A stretch of 64,000 nucleotides of DNA, taken from positions 372,001 through 436,000 of the forward strand of contig NZ_JADCUC010000001.1 in the NCBI RefSeq assembly GCF_016464365.1. The letters are read 5' to 3'. A program made the position numbers and the translations under genes. This DNA is from Sandaracinobacteroides hominis. Lineage in GTDB: Bacteria > Pseudomonadota > Alphaproteobacteria > Sphingomonadales > Sphingomonadaceae. The notes under the pieces were generated by a model that did no database searches, was not told where the DNA came from, and was given only the letters and a program-made list of their open reading frames with translations. Positions 26,226 through 35,308 of this stretch are shown here, piece by piece. The number at the start of each line of letters is the position of its first letter. Position 1 is the first letter of the stretch.

Positions 26226-27764
26226 TTATGAATGGCCGGGGTTGCCGGGGTGATGTTCCGTGCCTGCGAGCCTGCGCATGAAGAGGCCTGCGCCGATCAG
26301 CATGGCGGCAGCGATTGCCATCAGCCAGATTGGATGGCCGGGGAAGGCGAGCTTCATCACATTGCCCATCACGCTGGAGACGAGAAGCTGGGGCAGGACG
26401 ATGAAGATATTGAAAAGCCCCATGAAAACTCCAAGCTTTGCCTGCGGAAGGGCAGAGGAAAGGATGGCGTAGGGGAGGGTGAGGATGGAGGCCCAGGCGA
26501 TGCCGATGAAGAGCATCGGCAGGATCAGCCAGGCGGGATCGCGGATGACGAGGAACAGCGCGAAGCCGAGCGCCCCGGCGAAGAGGCCGTACATGTGGGC
26601 GCGGGCGCGGCCTATGCGGGCGGCGATGGACGGGATTGCGAAGGCATAGGCAGCGGCAACGCCATTGTAGACGGCAAACAGCACGCCGACCCAGTCGGCG
26701 CCGTCGTTGTAGGCGCGCGAGGCGGTGTCGGTGGTGCCGTACATATATTGGGTGACGATCGGGGTGGTGTAGATCCACAGGATGAACAGCGCGATCCAGG
26801 TGAAGAACTGGACGACGGCGAGGCGCTTCATCGTGGGCGGCATCTGCACCAGATCGGAGACGATGCGGGTGACCGGCCCTGGCTTGTGGCCGGCAAGCGA
26901 ATGGCGGCGGGTGAATTCCTGCAGCGCTCCATAGCCGATGAGCGCGCCGCCGAGGATGTAGACCGGGTTATCGAGACGGAACTGGGCGACGAGCAGGATG
27001 GCGATGGCGCCGAAGGTGATCCACCAAAAGCCGTTCATTGGCGTGGCGAGTGGCTCGTCGTGGGCGAGTTCGGCGCCGGTTCCCTCGAAGGCGCGCATTT
27101 CATCCGGTGAATATTCGCGGGTTGTGAAGACGGTCCACAGCACGGCGACGAGCAGGGCGGCGGCGCCGATATAGAAGGCGAGGCGCACCGAGGGCGGGAT
27201 TTCCCCGGCATGGGCAACGTTGGAGATGCCGAAATAGCGGGTGAGGACGATGGGGGCGAGGCTGGCGGCGACGGCCCCGGCGCCGATGAAGACCGTTTGA
27301 AAGGCGTAGCCGGCGGTTCGCTGCTTTTCGCTAACCATGTCGCCGACGAAGGCTCGGAACGGTTCCATCGAGATGTTTAGCGAGGCATCGAGAATCCAGA
27401 GCATGGAGGCGGCGAACCACAGCGCCGAGGAATTGGGCATGCCGACGAGGGCGAGGCTGGCAAGGATGGCGCCGGCGAGGAAATAGGGTCGGCGCCGGCC
27501 GAAAGGGCCCCAGGTGCGGTCGGAGAAATAGCCGATGATCGGCTGGACGAGGAGGCCGGTGATCGGGCCGGCAATCCAGAGGAAGGCGAGATCGTCTATC
27601 GAGGTGCCGAGCGACTGGAAGATGCGGCTGACGTTGGCGTTCTGCAGGGCGAAGCCGACCTGGATGCCGAAGAAGCCGAAGGACAGGTTCCACAGGCCCC
27701 AGAAGCTGCGGTTCGGGCGGCTGAGCTTTGCTGTCGCTGTGTTGGTATCAGCCCTGCTGTCCAT
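26226..27764 (-). CDS. MFS sugar:H+ symporter (SLC45-like, maltose/maltodextrin)
   Basis: A 512-residue, 12-helix transporter of the glycoside-pentoside-hexuronide/SLC45-like group: NRSFWGLWNLSFGFFGIQVG, ALQNANVSRIFQSLGTSIDD, PIIGYFSDRTWGPFGRRRPY, and SLNISMEPFRAFVGDMVSEK. This group takes up maltose, sucrose or longer glucosides with protons. Context (LacI regulator upstream on the same strand, TonB receptor and two GH13 enzymes divergent) supports a malto-oligosaccharide substrate. The ATG has GGAAGGGGG upstream. It is 95 bases downstream of the lacI-type gene. Confidence 0.88.
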   Translation of the reverse strand: MDSRADTNTATAKLSRPNRSFWGLWNLSFGFFGIQVGFALQNANVSRIFQSLGTSIDDLAFLWIAGPITGLLVQPIIGYFSDRTWGPFGRRRPYFLAGAILASLALVGMPNSSALWFAASMLWILDASLNISMEPFRAFVGDMVSEKQRTAGYAFQTVFIGAGAVAASLAPIVLTRYFGISNVAHAGEIPPSVRLAFYIGAAALLVAVLWTVFTTREYSPDEMRAFEGTGAELAHDEPLATPMNGFWWITFGAIAILLVAQFRLDNPVYILGGALIGYGALQEFTRRHSLAGHKPGPVTRIVSDLVQMPPTMKRLAVVQFFTWIALFILWIYTTPIVTQYMYGTTDTASRAYNDGADWVGVLFAVYNGVAAAYAFAIPSIAARIGRARAHMYGLFAGALGFALFLVIRDPAWLILPMLFIGIAWASILTLPYAILSSALPQAKLGVFMGLFNIFIVLPQLLVSSVMGNVMKLAFPGHPIWLMAIAAAMLIGAGLFMRRLAGTEHHPGNPGHS

Positions 27765-27859
27765 TCGCCCCCTTCCCCGGGAATATACTTAACGCGTAAT
27801 GCGTGCCCGCGCGAGGTTGTTTGGATATTTCGGGTTTTGCAACAGGTTGGAGGCGGATT

Positions 27860-28942
27860 CTAGCTGGAAGCGCCCGAGCTCTGGCGGACGACGAGGCGGG
27901 TGGGGAGCATGGAGCCGGGGGCGGGCAGGCCTTCCAGTTGGGCGCGGACGGCATCGACGAGGAGCTGGCCGGCGCGCTGGGTGTCTTGCACGACGGTGGT
28001 GAGCGGGGGGCGGGTGCTGGCGGCGGCGGGGATGTCGTCGAAGCCGGTTACCGCCACATCCGCAGGGATGGAAAGGTTGCGATCCGCAAGCGCGCGCATG
28101 GCGCCGATGGCGATGAGGTCGGAGGCGGCGACGATGGCATCGAAGCGATGGCCGGCGTCGAGCAGGGCGTGGGTAGCAAGCGCGCCTGCTTCCTCGGTGG
28201 TGATGGCGTCGGCCTGCAGGGGCGGCGGGAGGTTTGCGGCGGCCAGTGCTTCGGCGACGCCGCGGTGGCGCGCCTCGAACTCCGGGTAGTGGCTGCTGGC
28301 ATGGCCGAGGAAGGCGATGCGCTGGCGGCCAAGACCGATCAGGTGCTCGGCTGCCATGCGTCCGCCGGCGACATTGTCGGAGCCGATGGTGCTGCCGGGG
28401 ACGTCGGCGCCGTCGACGCTGCCCCAGCGGGCGAAATGCGTGCCCTGCGCGGCGAGCTGGACGATGCGCTCGCGGTAGAGTTCCCAGTCGCCATAGCCGA
28501 GCAGGATGATGCCGTCGGCCTTGTGGCTGTCCTCGTAATCGGTGTGCCAGTTGTCGGAGAGTTGCTGGAAGCTGACGAGGAGGTCGTAGCCGGAGCGCTT
28601 GGCGGCGCGGGTGATGGAGCCGAGCATGGCGACGAAGAAGGGGTTTATCAGCGATTCGTCGGTGGTCGGATCCTCGAAGAAGAGCAGGGCGAGCGTATCG
28701 GAGCGGCGTTTCCGCAGGGAGGAAGCGGCCTTGTCCACCTTGTAGTTGAGCTGGCGGGCGATGGCCTCGATACGCAGACGGGTCGCCTCTGACACCATCG
28801 GGCTGCCGCTGAGCGCGCGGCTGACCGTGGGTTGGGAGACGCCGGCAATATGGGCGATATCGAAGGATGTGGGGGCGCGATCCCCCCGCTGGCCGGCTTC
28901 GGGGGCGGCGGCTGTTCCGTCTGTTTGTGGCCGAACGGTCAC
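27860..28942 (-). CDS. LacI-family regulator of the maltodextrin locus
   Basis: About 360 residues. The HTH and hinge read SFDIAHIAGVSQPTVSRALS, GSPMVSEATRLRIEAIARQL and NYKVDKAASSLRKRRSDTLA; a periplasmic-binding-protein-like sensor domain follows (FARWGSVDGADVPGSTIGSD, IVAASDLIAIGAMRALADRN, PADVAVTGFDDIPAA). The GTG at 28942 is preferred because GGGAGG lies just upstream; the longer reading from ATG 28978 or 29023 gains nothing recognisable. It sits between the MFS gene it precedes and the divergent TonB receptor, so it probably represses both arms until a maltodextrin-derived sugar is bound. Confidence 0.9.
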   Translation of the reverse strand: MTVRPQTDGTAAAPEAGQRGDRAPTSFDIAHIAGVSQPTVSRALSGSPMVSEATRLRIEAIARQLNYKVDKAASSLRKRRSDTLALLFFEDPTTDESLINPFFVAMLGSITRAAKRSGYDLLVSFQQLSDNWHTDYEDSHKADGIILLGYGDWELYRERIVQLAAQGTHFARWGSVDGADVPGSTIGSDNVAGGRMAAEHLIGLGRQRIAFLGHASSHYPEFEARHRGVAEALAAANLPPPLQADAITTEEAGALATHALLDAGHRFDAIVAASDLIAIGAMRALADRNLSIPADVAVTGFDDIPAAASTRPPLTTVVQDTQRAGQLLVDAVRAQLEGLPAPGSMLPTRLVVRQSSGASS

Positions 28943-28962
28943 ATGTCCTCCCGATGCGTTCG

Positions 28963-28972
28963 CATACGTATG
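28963..28972. promoter_or_regulatory. candidate LacI-type operator
   Basis: CATACGTATG is a perfect ten-base palindrome with the central CG typical of LacI-family operators. It lies in the 132-base divergent region between the regulator and the TonB receptor, about 20 bases upstream of the regulator's GTG. One copy only was found; an imperfect counterpart near the MFS start was not convincing. Confidence 0.4.
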
Positions 28973-29074
28973 TGGCATTCTTGAACGATATCGACGCCCG
29001 GCGGAAGATGCGGGCGCAATCACAAATCAACGCGGTTGGGACATACCAGCTGCCCAAGGGACTGGGGAGATATC

Positions 29075-31834
29075 ATGGATTATTCCATTTGCGGCCGTGC
29101 GGCCGCGACAGATGGCGCGCGGCTGCTGCTGAAACTGTCGTCGAGCGTTGTCGCCCTGCTGGTGGCGGGAGGTGCGCTGGCGCAGGACGCGCCGGCGGCC
29201 GGGACGCCCGACGAGGACATCGTCGTGACCGGCTTCCGTGCGAGCATCGCCAATGCGATCGCTGCCAAGAAGAACAGCGACATGATCGTGGAGAGCATTT
29301 CGGCCGAGGATATCGGCAAGCTGCCCGATACCTCGATCGCGGAATCCATCGCGCGGCTGCCGGGCCTGGCAGCGCAGCGCGAGGGTGGGCGGGCGCAGAG
29401 CCTGGCCATTCGCGGGCTGGCGCCGGATTTCTCGACGACGTTGCTGAACGGCCGCGAGCAGGTGACGACGAACGACAACCGCGGCGTCGACTATGACCAG
29501 TTTCCGTCGGAAATGATGGAGCGGGTGGACGTGTACAAGACGCCTTCCGCCGGGCTGATCGGCGCCGGGCTTTCAGGCACGGTGGACCTGCGGACGGTGA
29601 AGCCATTGGGGCATGGGAAGCGCACCATCGCGTTGAATGCGCGGGCGGAAGTGCTGGATGCGGGCAAGCTGAACCCGGATTCGGACAGCTGGGGCTATCG
29701 CTTTGCCGGCACCTATATCGACCAGTTCGCAGATGACACCATCGGCATCGCCCTTTCCGGGAGCGTGCTGAAATCGCCTTCGCAGACGCAGCGGTTCGAG
29801 GCGTGGGGCTATCCGACGGATGCCAGCGGGACTGCCACCATCGGCGGCGCCAAGCCCTATGCGATTTCGGGCGACCTGGAGCGGAAATCGATTTCGGGCA
29901 CGCTGGAGTGGCGGCCCAACGAGAACATCCAGACGTCGGTCGACCTCTTCTATTCGAACTTCAAGGATCATCAGACCCGGCGCGGGGTGGAGTTGCCGCT
30001 GGCCTGGGGCAACGGCGTGCCGCTGACCAACGTGGTCGTCGAAGACAAGCTGGTGGTGGCGGGCACCTATTCCAACGTGAAGGGGGTGGTCCGCAACGAT
30101 TTGAAGAACCGCGATGCCGACCTGTTTTCCGCCGGCTGGAACCTGAAGGCAGGGAACGACCTGATGCGGGCGACCCTCGACTTCAGCTACTCGAAGGTGG
30201 ACCGCAAGGATCTGGATGTGGAGACCTATTCCGGAACCGGGCGCAGCTATGTGGAGGGGAGCGTTTCGCGCGGGGCAACCGATGTGATGCCGTTCGAGAT
30301 GACGGACCGGGGGCCGATCTTCTCGCACCAGCTGGACTATTCCGATCCGTCTCTGATCCTGCTGACAAGCCCGCAAGGCTGGGGCGGCGACATCGTGCCG
30401 GGCGGGCAGGATGGATATTACAACAATCGCAAGATTACCGACGAGCTGGCGGCGTTCCGCTTTGGGGCGGAGCGTGACCTGGGCGGCTGGTTCCGGTCTG
30501 CCGAGATCGGCTTCAACTATACCGGCCGGGTGAAGCGGCTGACGCCGGATGAATATTTCCTGGGACTGAAGGCGAATACCGATGGCCAGACGTCGGTGCC
30601 GGTGCCCTCTGACCTGCTGTATGACGGCGGGGCGGACATGAGCTTCCTGGGGCTGGGCGATACCATTGCCTATGATGTGAAGGGGCTGCTGGATTCGGGC
30701 ATCTATAATTTCCTTCGCAACCCGAATGCCGATGTTTCCACCAAGGGCTGGCGCGTTCGCGAGGATGTGATGACCGGTTATCTGCAGCTGAACCTGGATG
30801 CGGCTTTGGGCACCAGCCGGCTGACCGGGAATGTGGGCGTCCAGCTGGTGAACACCGACCAACGGTCGGACGGGCTTGCTTCGTCCGGCACGGGAGCCGG
30901 CGTGCAGAACATGCCGATCCGCGATGGCGCCAGCTATTTCTATGCGCTGCCGACGCTGAACCTGGTGCTGCGGGGCGAGAACGACCTTGTCGCGCGGTTT
31001 TCCGCCGGGCGGCAGATGGCGCGGGCGCGGATGAACGAGATGCGCGCCTCGATCAATTACAACTTCGCGCAGGAAAAGGCGCTGTGCCCGGTGCTGACCT
31101 GTTCGCCGTGGAGCGGCGACGGCGGCAATGCGCGGCTGCGGCCATGGATCGCCGACGCGCTCGACCTGAGCGTGGAGAAGTATTTCGGGCCGGAGGCCTA
31201 TGTCTCGGCAGCGGGCTTCTACAAGAAGCTGAAGACCTATATCTATGAGCAGAATGTGCTGATGGATTTCACCGGCTTCCCGATCCGGGGCAATGTGGAG
31301 CCGGTGCTGCGTGAAGGCTTTGTCAAGATCTGGTCGAACGGCGAAGGCGGCAATCTCTATGGCTTCGAACTGACCGGATCGCTGCCGTTCAGCGCCTTCA
31401 CGCCGGCGCTGGAAGGCTTCGGGGTGCAGGGCAGCTATAGCTATACCGAGAGCGAGATCACCCCGAACCCGGGCGATCCGGCGCAGCCGCTGCCGGGGCT
31501 GTCGAAGCATGTGTGGAATGTGACGGCCTATTTCGAGCGCTCGGGATTCTCGGTGCGGGGGTCGGCGCGGCATCGTTCCAGCTTCCTGGCCGAAACCAAG
31601 GGCTTTGGCGGCAGCCTGGAGCGGCGCTATGCGAATGGCGAGACGATCGTCGATGCGCAGATCGGCTATGAGTTCCAGGAAGGATCGGCGCTGGAAGGGC
31701 TTTCGTTGCTGGCGCAGGTGTATAACCTGACCAACGAACCTTTCAGCACCTATTTCATTCCGGATCAGCGGCTGGTGCGCGACCATGAGGAATATGGCCG
31801 GCGCTTCCTGTTTGGCGTGAATTATCGGTTCTGA
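29075..31834 (+). CDS. TonB-dependent receptor (maltodextrin-type, TonB-Xanth-Caul)
   Basis: A 919-residue outer-membrane active transporter. The signal region ends at VVALLVAGGALAQ. The plug follows: EDIVVTGFRASIANAIAAKK, VESISAEDIGKLPDTSIAES, IARLPGLAAQREGGRAQSLA, IRGLAPDFSTTLLNGREQ, the TIGR01782-type pattern common in Caulobacter and sphingomonads. The C-terminus EYGRRFLFGVNYRF ends in Phe as expected for a barrel. GGGGAGA precedes the ATG at 29075. It is the first gene of an operon with two GH13 enzymes, so the ligand is most likely malto-oligosaccharide; energy would come from TonB-ExbBD encoded elsewhere. Confidence 0.93.
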   Translation: MDYSICGRAAATDGARLLLKLSSSVVALLVAGGALAQDAPAAGTPDEDIVVTGFRASIANAIAAKKNSDMIVESISAEDIGKLPDTSIAESIARLPGLAAQREGGRAQSLAIRGLAPDFSTTLLNGREQVTTNDNRGVDYDQFPSEMMERVDVYKTPSAGLIGAGLSGTVDLRTVKPLGHGKRTIALNARAEVLDAGKLNPDSDSWGYRFAGTYIDQFADDTIGIALSGSVLKSPSQTQRFEAWGYPTDASGTATIGGAKPYAISGDLERKSISGTLEWRPNENIQTSVDLFYSNFKDHQTRRGVELPLAWGNGVPLTNVVVEDKLVVAGTYSNVKGVVRNDLKNRDADLFSAGWNLKAGNDLMRATLDFSYSKVDRKDLDVETYSGTGRSYVEGSVSRGATDVMPFEMTDRGPIFSHQLDYSDPSLILLTSPQGWGGDIVPGGQDGYYNNRKITDELAAFRFGAERDLGGWFRSAEIGFNYTGRVKRLTPDEYFLGLKANTDGQTSVPVPSDLLYDGGADMSFLGLGDTIAYDVKGLLDSGIYNFLRNPNADVSTKGWRVREDVMTGYLQLNLDAALGTSRLTGNVGVQLVNTDQRSDGLASSGTGAGVQNMPIRDGASYFYALPTLNLVLRGENDLVARFSAGRQMARARMNEMRASINYNFAQEKALCPVLTCSPWSGDGGNARLRPWIADALDLSVEKYFGPEAYVSAAGFYKKLKTYIYEQNVLMDFTGFPIRGNVEPVLREGFVKIWSNGEGGNLYGFELTGSLPFSAFTPALEGFGVQGSYSYTESEITPNPGDPAQPLPGLSKHVWNVTAYFERSGFSVRGSARHRSSFLAETKGFGGSLERRYANGETIVDAQIGYEFQEGSALEGLSLLAQVYNLTNEPFSTYFIPDQRLVRDHEEYGRRFLFGVNYRF

Positions 31835-31855
31835 GCCGGGCAGGGGGTTGTTGAC

Positions 31856-33661
31856 GTGCGGACGTGGGTTGCAGCGGCAGCGCTGATGGTGGCCGGGTCG
31901 GCGGCGGGTGCGCAGGAGTTTCGCGCCCGCCCCGCGACGGACGAGACGATCTATTTCCTGCTGCCGGATCGGTTCGAGAATGGCGATGCCGGAAATGACC
32001 GGGGCGGCATGAAGGGCAGCCGGCTGCAGCATGGCTTCGATCCGGCCTCCAAGGGCTTTTATCTGGGTGGCGATCTGAAAGGGCTGGTGCAGCGGCTGGA
32101 CTATATCCAGGGGCTGGGGGCGACGGCGATCTGGCTGGGGCCGATTTACAAGAACAAGCCGGTGCAGGGGGCAAAGGGGCAGGAGAGCGCCGGCTATCAC
32201 GGCTATTGGATCACCGACTTTACCTCGGTGGATCCGCATTTCGGGACCGAGGCGGATATGCGGGCCTTTGTGGAGGCGGCGCATGCGCGGGGGATGAAAG
32301 TCTATCTGGATATCATCACCAACCATACGGCCGACGTGATTGCCTATCGTGAGTGCCCGGACACGAGCTGCGCCTATCGGAGCCGGGCGGATTATCCGTG
32401 GAAGCGCAAGGGCGGGCCGCAGGGCGAGCCGATCAACGAGCTGTTCCGCGGCGATGCGCCCGAGCAGCTGACGCCGGAGAATTTCGCCGGGCTGACCGAT
32501 CCGCGCTGGGCCTATTCGCCGTTTGTGCCCAGGGGCGAGGAGAAGGCGAAGACTCCGGCCTGGCTGAACGAGCCGATCTTCTACAACAATCGCGGGGATT
32601 CGACCTTCACCGGCGAAAGCAAGATTTACGGCGATTTCGTGGGGCTGGACGATCTGATGACGACGCATCCGCGCGTGGTGGCGGGGATGATCGAGATCTA
32701 TGGCGGCTGGATCGACCGGTTCGGGATCGACGGTTTCCGGGTGGATACGGCGCGGCATGTGAACCCGGAATTCTGGCAGGCGTTCGTGCCGGCGATGCTG
32801 GAGCGGGCGAAGGCGCGGGGGATTCCGAACTTTCATATCTTTGGCGAAGTGGCGGACCCGAATGTGGCGACGCTGGCGCGCTTTACCCGGGTGGATGATT
32901 TCCCCGCAGTGCTGGATTTCGGCTTCCAGCAGGCGGTGATGGACGTGGTGGCCGGGAACAAGGCGCCGGATGTGCTGGCGACACTGTTTTCCAACGACGC
33001 GCTCTATGCCGGCGGGGCGGAGCAGCTGCCGACCTTTCTGGGCAACCACGACATGGGGCGGTTCTCGACCTTTGTGCGCAAGGCGAATCCGGAAGCTGGC
33101 GATGCCGAGCAGCTGGCGCGGGTGAAGCTGGCGCATGCCATGTTGATGCTGCTGCGCGGGGTCCCGACGATTTATTCCGGCGATGAGCAGGGCTTTGTGG
33201 GCGACGGCATCGATCAGGATTCGCGCGAGCCGCTGTTTCCGAGCAAGGTGGCCGTCTATAACGACAATCGGCTGCTGGGGACGTCGGCGACGACCGCGCA
33301 GGCCAATTTCGACGTGACGCATCCGCTGTATCTGCACATCGCGGCGCTGGCGAAGCTGCGGGCGGCGGAGCCTTCGCTGCGGCGGGGAGGGCAGCGGTTG
33401 CTGCAGGCGGATGAGGCGCCGGGGTTATTCGCGGTGGCGCGCAGGCTGCCGGAGGGGAACCGGGCGCCGTTCATCGAGACGATCGTGGCGTTCAACACCT
33501 CGGCGAAGCCGTTGAAGGCCAATCTGATGATCGATGCGCGCATCGATGTGACCAAATCGCTGTGGGGCAGATGTGCGATGCCGTCGGCACCGGGTACGAT
33601 GCCTGTCGAGATCGAGCCGTTTGGCGTGCTGGTCTGTGCGGGTGCGGTGGCGGTGCAATGA
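31856..33661 (+). CDS. exported GH13 alpha-amylase/cyclomaltodextrinase-type enzyme
   Basis: A 601-residue glycoside hydrolase with a signal peptide (RTWVAAAALMVAGSAAGAQ), so it should act in the periplasm. GH13 regions are visible: YLDIITNHTADV, nucleophile Asp in DGFRVDTARH, acid/base Glu in FHIFGEVADP, and the third acid in FLGNHDMGR; LLPDRFENGDAGNDRGG marks the start of the barrel. The start is a GTG with CAGGGGG upstream. It lies 21 bases after the TonB receptor and overlaps the next GH13 gene by 4 bases. It probably cuts imported malto-oligosaccharides to shorter ones. Confidence 0.9.
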   Translation: MRTWVAAAALMVAGSAAGAQEFRARPATDETIYFLLPDRFENGDAGNDRGGMKGSRLQHGFDPASKGFYLGGDLKGLVQRLDYIQGLGATAIWLGPIYKNKPVQGAKGQESAGYHGYWITDFTSVDPHFGTEADMRAFVEAAHARGMKVYLDIITNHTADVIAYRECPDTSCAYRSRADYPWKRKGGPQGEPINELFRGDAPEQLTPENFAGLTDPRWAYSPFVPRGEEKAKTPAWLNEPIFYNNRGDSTFTGESKIYGDFVGLDDLMTTHPRVVAGMIEIYGGWIDRFGIDGFRVDTARHVNPEFWQAFVPAMLERAKARGIPNFHIFGEVADPNVATLARFTRVDDFPAVLDFGFQQAVMDVVAGNKAPDVLATLFSNDALYAGGAEQLPTFLGNHDMGRFSTFVRKANPEAGDAEQLARVKLAHAMLMLLRGVPTIYSGDEQGFVGDGIDQDSREPLFPSKVAVYNDNRLLGTSATTAQANFDVTHPLYLHIAALAKLRAAEPSLRRGGQRLLQADEAPGLFAVARRLPEGNRAPFIETIVAFNTSAKPLKANLMIDARIDVTKSLWGRCAMPSAPGTMPVEIEPFGVLVCAGAVAVQ

Positions 33662-35232
33662 GCGGTGAAACGCCCTGGTGGAAGGGCGCGGTGGTCTATC
33701 AGATCTATCCCCGCAGCTTTCAGGATTCGAACGGCGACGGGGTGGGAGACCTGCCGGGGATCACCCGGCGGCTGGACCATGTGGCAAGCCTGGGGGTGGA
33801 TGCCGTGTGGCTGTCGCCCTTCTTCACCTCGCCGATGAAGGATTTTGGCTATGACATCGCGGATTACTGCGATGTCGATCCGATATTCGGGACACTGGCG
33901 GATTTCGATGCGCTGGTGGCGCGGGCGCATGCGCTGGGGCTGAAGCTGATCATCGATCAGGTCTATGCGCATACCTCTGACGCGCACGCATGGTTTCGCG
34001 AGAGCCGGGCAGGGCGCGATGGTGACAAGGCGGACTGGTATGTGTGGGCCGATGCAAAGGCCGACGGGACTCCGCCCAACAACTGGCAGTCGGTGTTTGG
34101 CGGGCCGGGCTGGACCTGGGATGCGCGGCGCGGGCAATATTATATGCACAATTTCCTCGCCTCGCAGCCGCAGCTGAACTTGCACAACCCGGCCGTGCAG
34201 GACGCCATACTGGCGAGCGCGCGCTTCTGGCTGGAGCGGGGGGTGGACGGCTTTCGGGTGGATGCAATCAACTTTGCGATGCACGATCCGCAGCTGCGCG
34301 ATAATCCGCCGGCGCCACCGGGGCCAAGGACGCGGCCGTTCGATTTCCAGCTGAGGGTGCATAACCAGTCGCACCCGGACATTCCGCTGTTCCTGCAGCG
34401 GCTGCGCGGGTTGCTGGACGAATTCGGCGCGACCTTCTCTGTCGCGGAGGTGGGTGGTGGCGACCCGATTGCCGAGATGCGGGCCTTTACCCAAGACGAG
34501 GCGCATCTGAACAGCGCCTACAGCTTTGCCTTTCTCTATGCGCCGAAGCTGACGGCGAAGATCGTGGCCGACGCGCTGGCGGAATGGCCGGGTGCGGCGG
34601 GGGAGGGCTGGCCGAGCTGGGCGCTGACCAACCATGATTCGCCGCGGGCGCTTTCGCGCTGGGCGGAGCCGGCGACGCGCGATGCCTTTGCACGGATGGC
34701 GATGCTGCTGTTGATGAGCCTGCGGGGGAATGCCTTCCTATATTATGGGGAGGAGCTGGGGCTGACGCAGGCGGAAATCCCGTTCGAGGACTTGCAGGAC
34801 CCGGAGGCGATTGCGAACTGGCCGCTCACCTTGTCGCGGGATGGGGCACGGACGCCGATGCCATGGGACGACGAGGCGGCGAATTGCGGCTTTTCCGACG
34901 CGCGGCCCTGGTTGCGGCTGGGTGAGGATCATGCCGGGCTGGCGGTGAACCGGCAGGAGGCGGACCCGCATTCGCTGTTGCACCTGACGCGCCGGCTGAT
35001 CGCCCTGCGCAAGGCGGAGCCGGCGCTGCGGCTGGGGACTATGGAGGGGCTGGTGGCGGAAGGCGATCTGCTGCGGTTCGAGCGGCGCTATGGGAACAGG
35101 GCGATCCGGCTGGCGTTCAACTTCGGGGAGGGGCCGCTGGAGCTGGATATGGAGGGCGAGGTGCTGGCGGAAGTGAACGGGTCGGCCGGGCATCTGCTGC
35201 CACCGTTCGGGGGCGTCGCCCTATTGGTCTGA
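33658..35232 (+). CDS. GH13 alpha-glucosidase (cytoplasmic)
   Basis: A 524-residue GH13 enzyme without signal peptide. It starts MSGETPWWKGAVVYQIYPRS and FQDSNGDGVGDLPGI, the hallmark of oligo-1,6-/alpha-1,4-glucosidases. Catalytic residues are the Asp of GFRVDAINFA, the Glu of FSVAEVGGG and the Asp of LTNHDSPRA. Its ATG overlaps the previous stop (ATGA). After MFS uptake it would release glucose from maltose or maltotriose; glucose then enters through glk and the Entner-Doudoroff genes just downstream. The exact linkage preference cannot be read here. Confidence 0.92.
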   Translation: MSGETPWWKGAVVYQIYPRSFQDSNGDGVGDLPGITRRLDHVASLGVDAVWLSPFFTSPMKDFGYDIADYCDVDPIFGTLADFDALVARAHALGLKLIIDQVYAHTSDAHAWFRESRAGRDGDKADWYVWADAKADGTPPNNWQSVFGGPGWTWDARRGQYYMHNFLASQPQLNLHNPAVQDAILASARFWLERGVDGFRVDAINFAMHDPQLRDNPPAPPGPRTRPFDFQLRVHNQSHPDIPLFLQRLRGLLDEFGATFSVAEVGGGDPIAEMRAFTQDEAHLNSAYSFAFLYAPKLTAKIVADALAEWPGAAGEGWPSWALTNHDSPRALSRWAEPATRDAFARMAMLLLMSLRGNAFLYYGEELGLTQAEIPFEDLQDPEAIANWPLTLSRDGARTPMPWDDEAANCGFSDARPWLRLGEDHAGLAVNRQEADPHSLLHLTRRLIALRKAEPALRLGTMEGLVAEGDLLRFERRYGNRAIRLAFNFGEGPLELDMEGEVLAEVNGSAGHLLPPFGGVALLV

Positions 35233-35254
35233 CGCGCGGAAGCAACGCTTTCCC

Positions 35255-35267
35255 ATTATCTGATAAT
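35255..35267 (+). promoter_or_regulatory. palindromic promoter element upstream of zwf
   Basis: ATTATCTGATAAT is a perfect 13-base palindrome in the 76-base gap between the glucosidase and zwf, and contains GATAAT as a plausible -10 box 41 bases before the zwf ATG. No good -35 is seen, so it may be a regulator site overlapping a weak promoter. HexR-type or GntR-type control is possible but the site does not match a consensus I can name. Confidence 0.35.
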
Positions 35268-35308
35268 TGCCCCTGTTCGCTTGCGCAGCAACGGCTTAGG
35301 AATGGCGC

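Noticed and set aside
27765-27859. Second LacI operator upstream of the MFS gene
   Set aside because: TTAACGCGTAATGCG has a CG centre but no real symmetry and does not match CATACGTATG.
29573-33337. A 1254-codon open frame on the minus strand, and similar long antisense frames at 16658-19690 and 51935-54931
   Set aside because: Each is the mirror of a well-supported gene (TonB receptor/amylase, RND pump, ABC transporter). Their products are His/Arg/Pro-rich without domains; long antisense frames are expected at this GC content.
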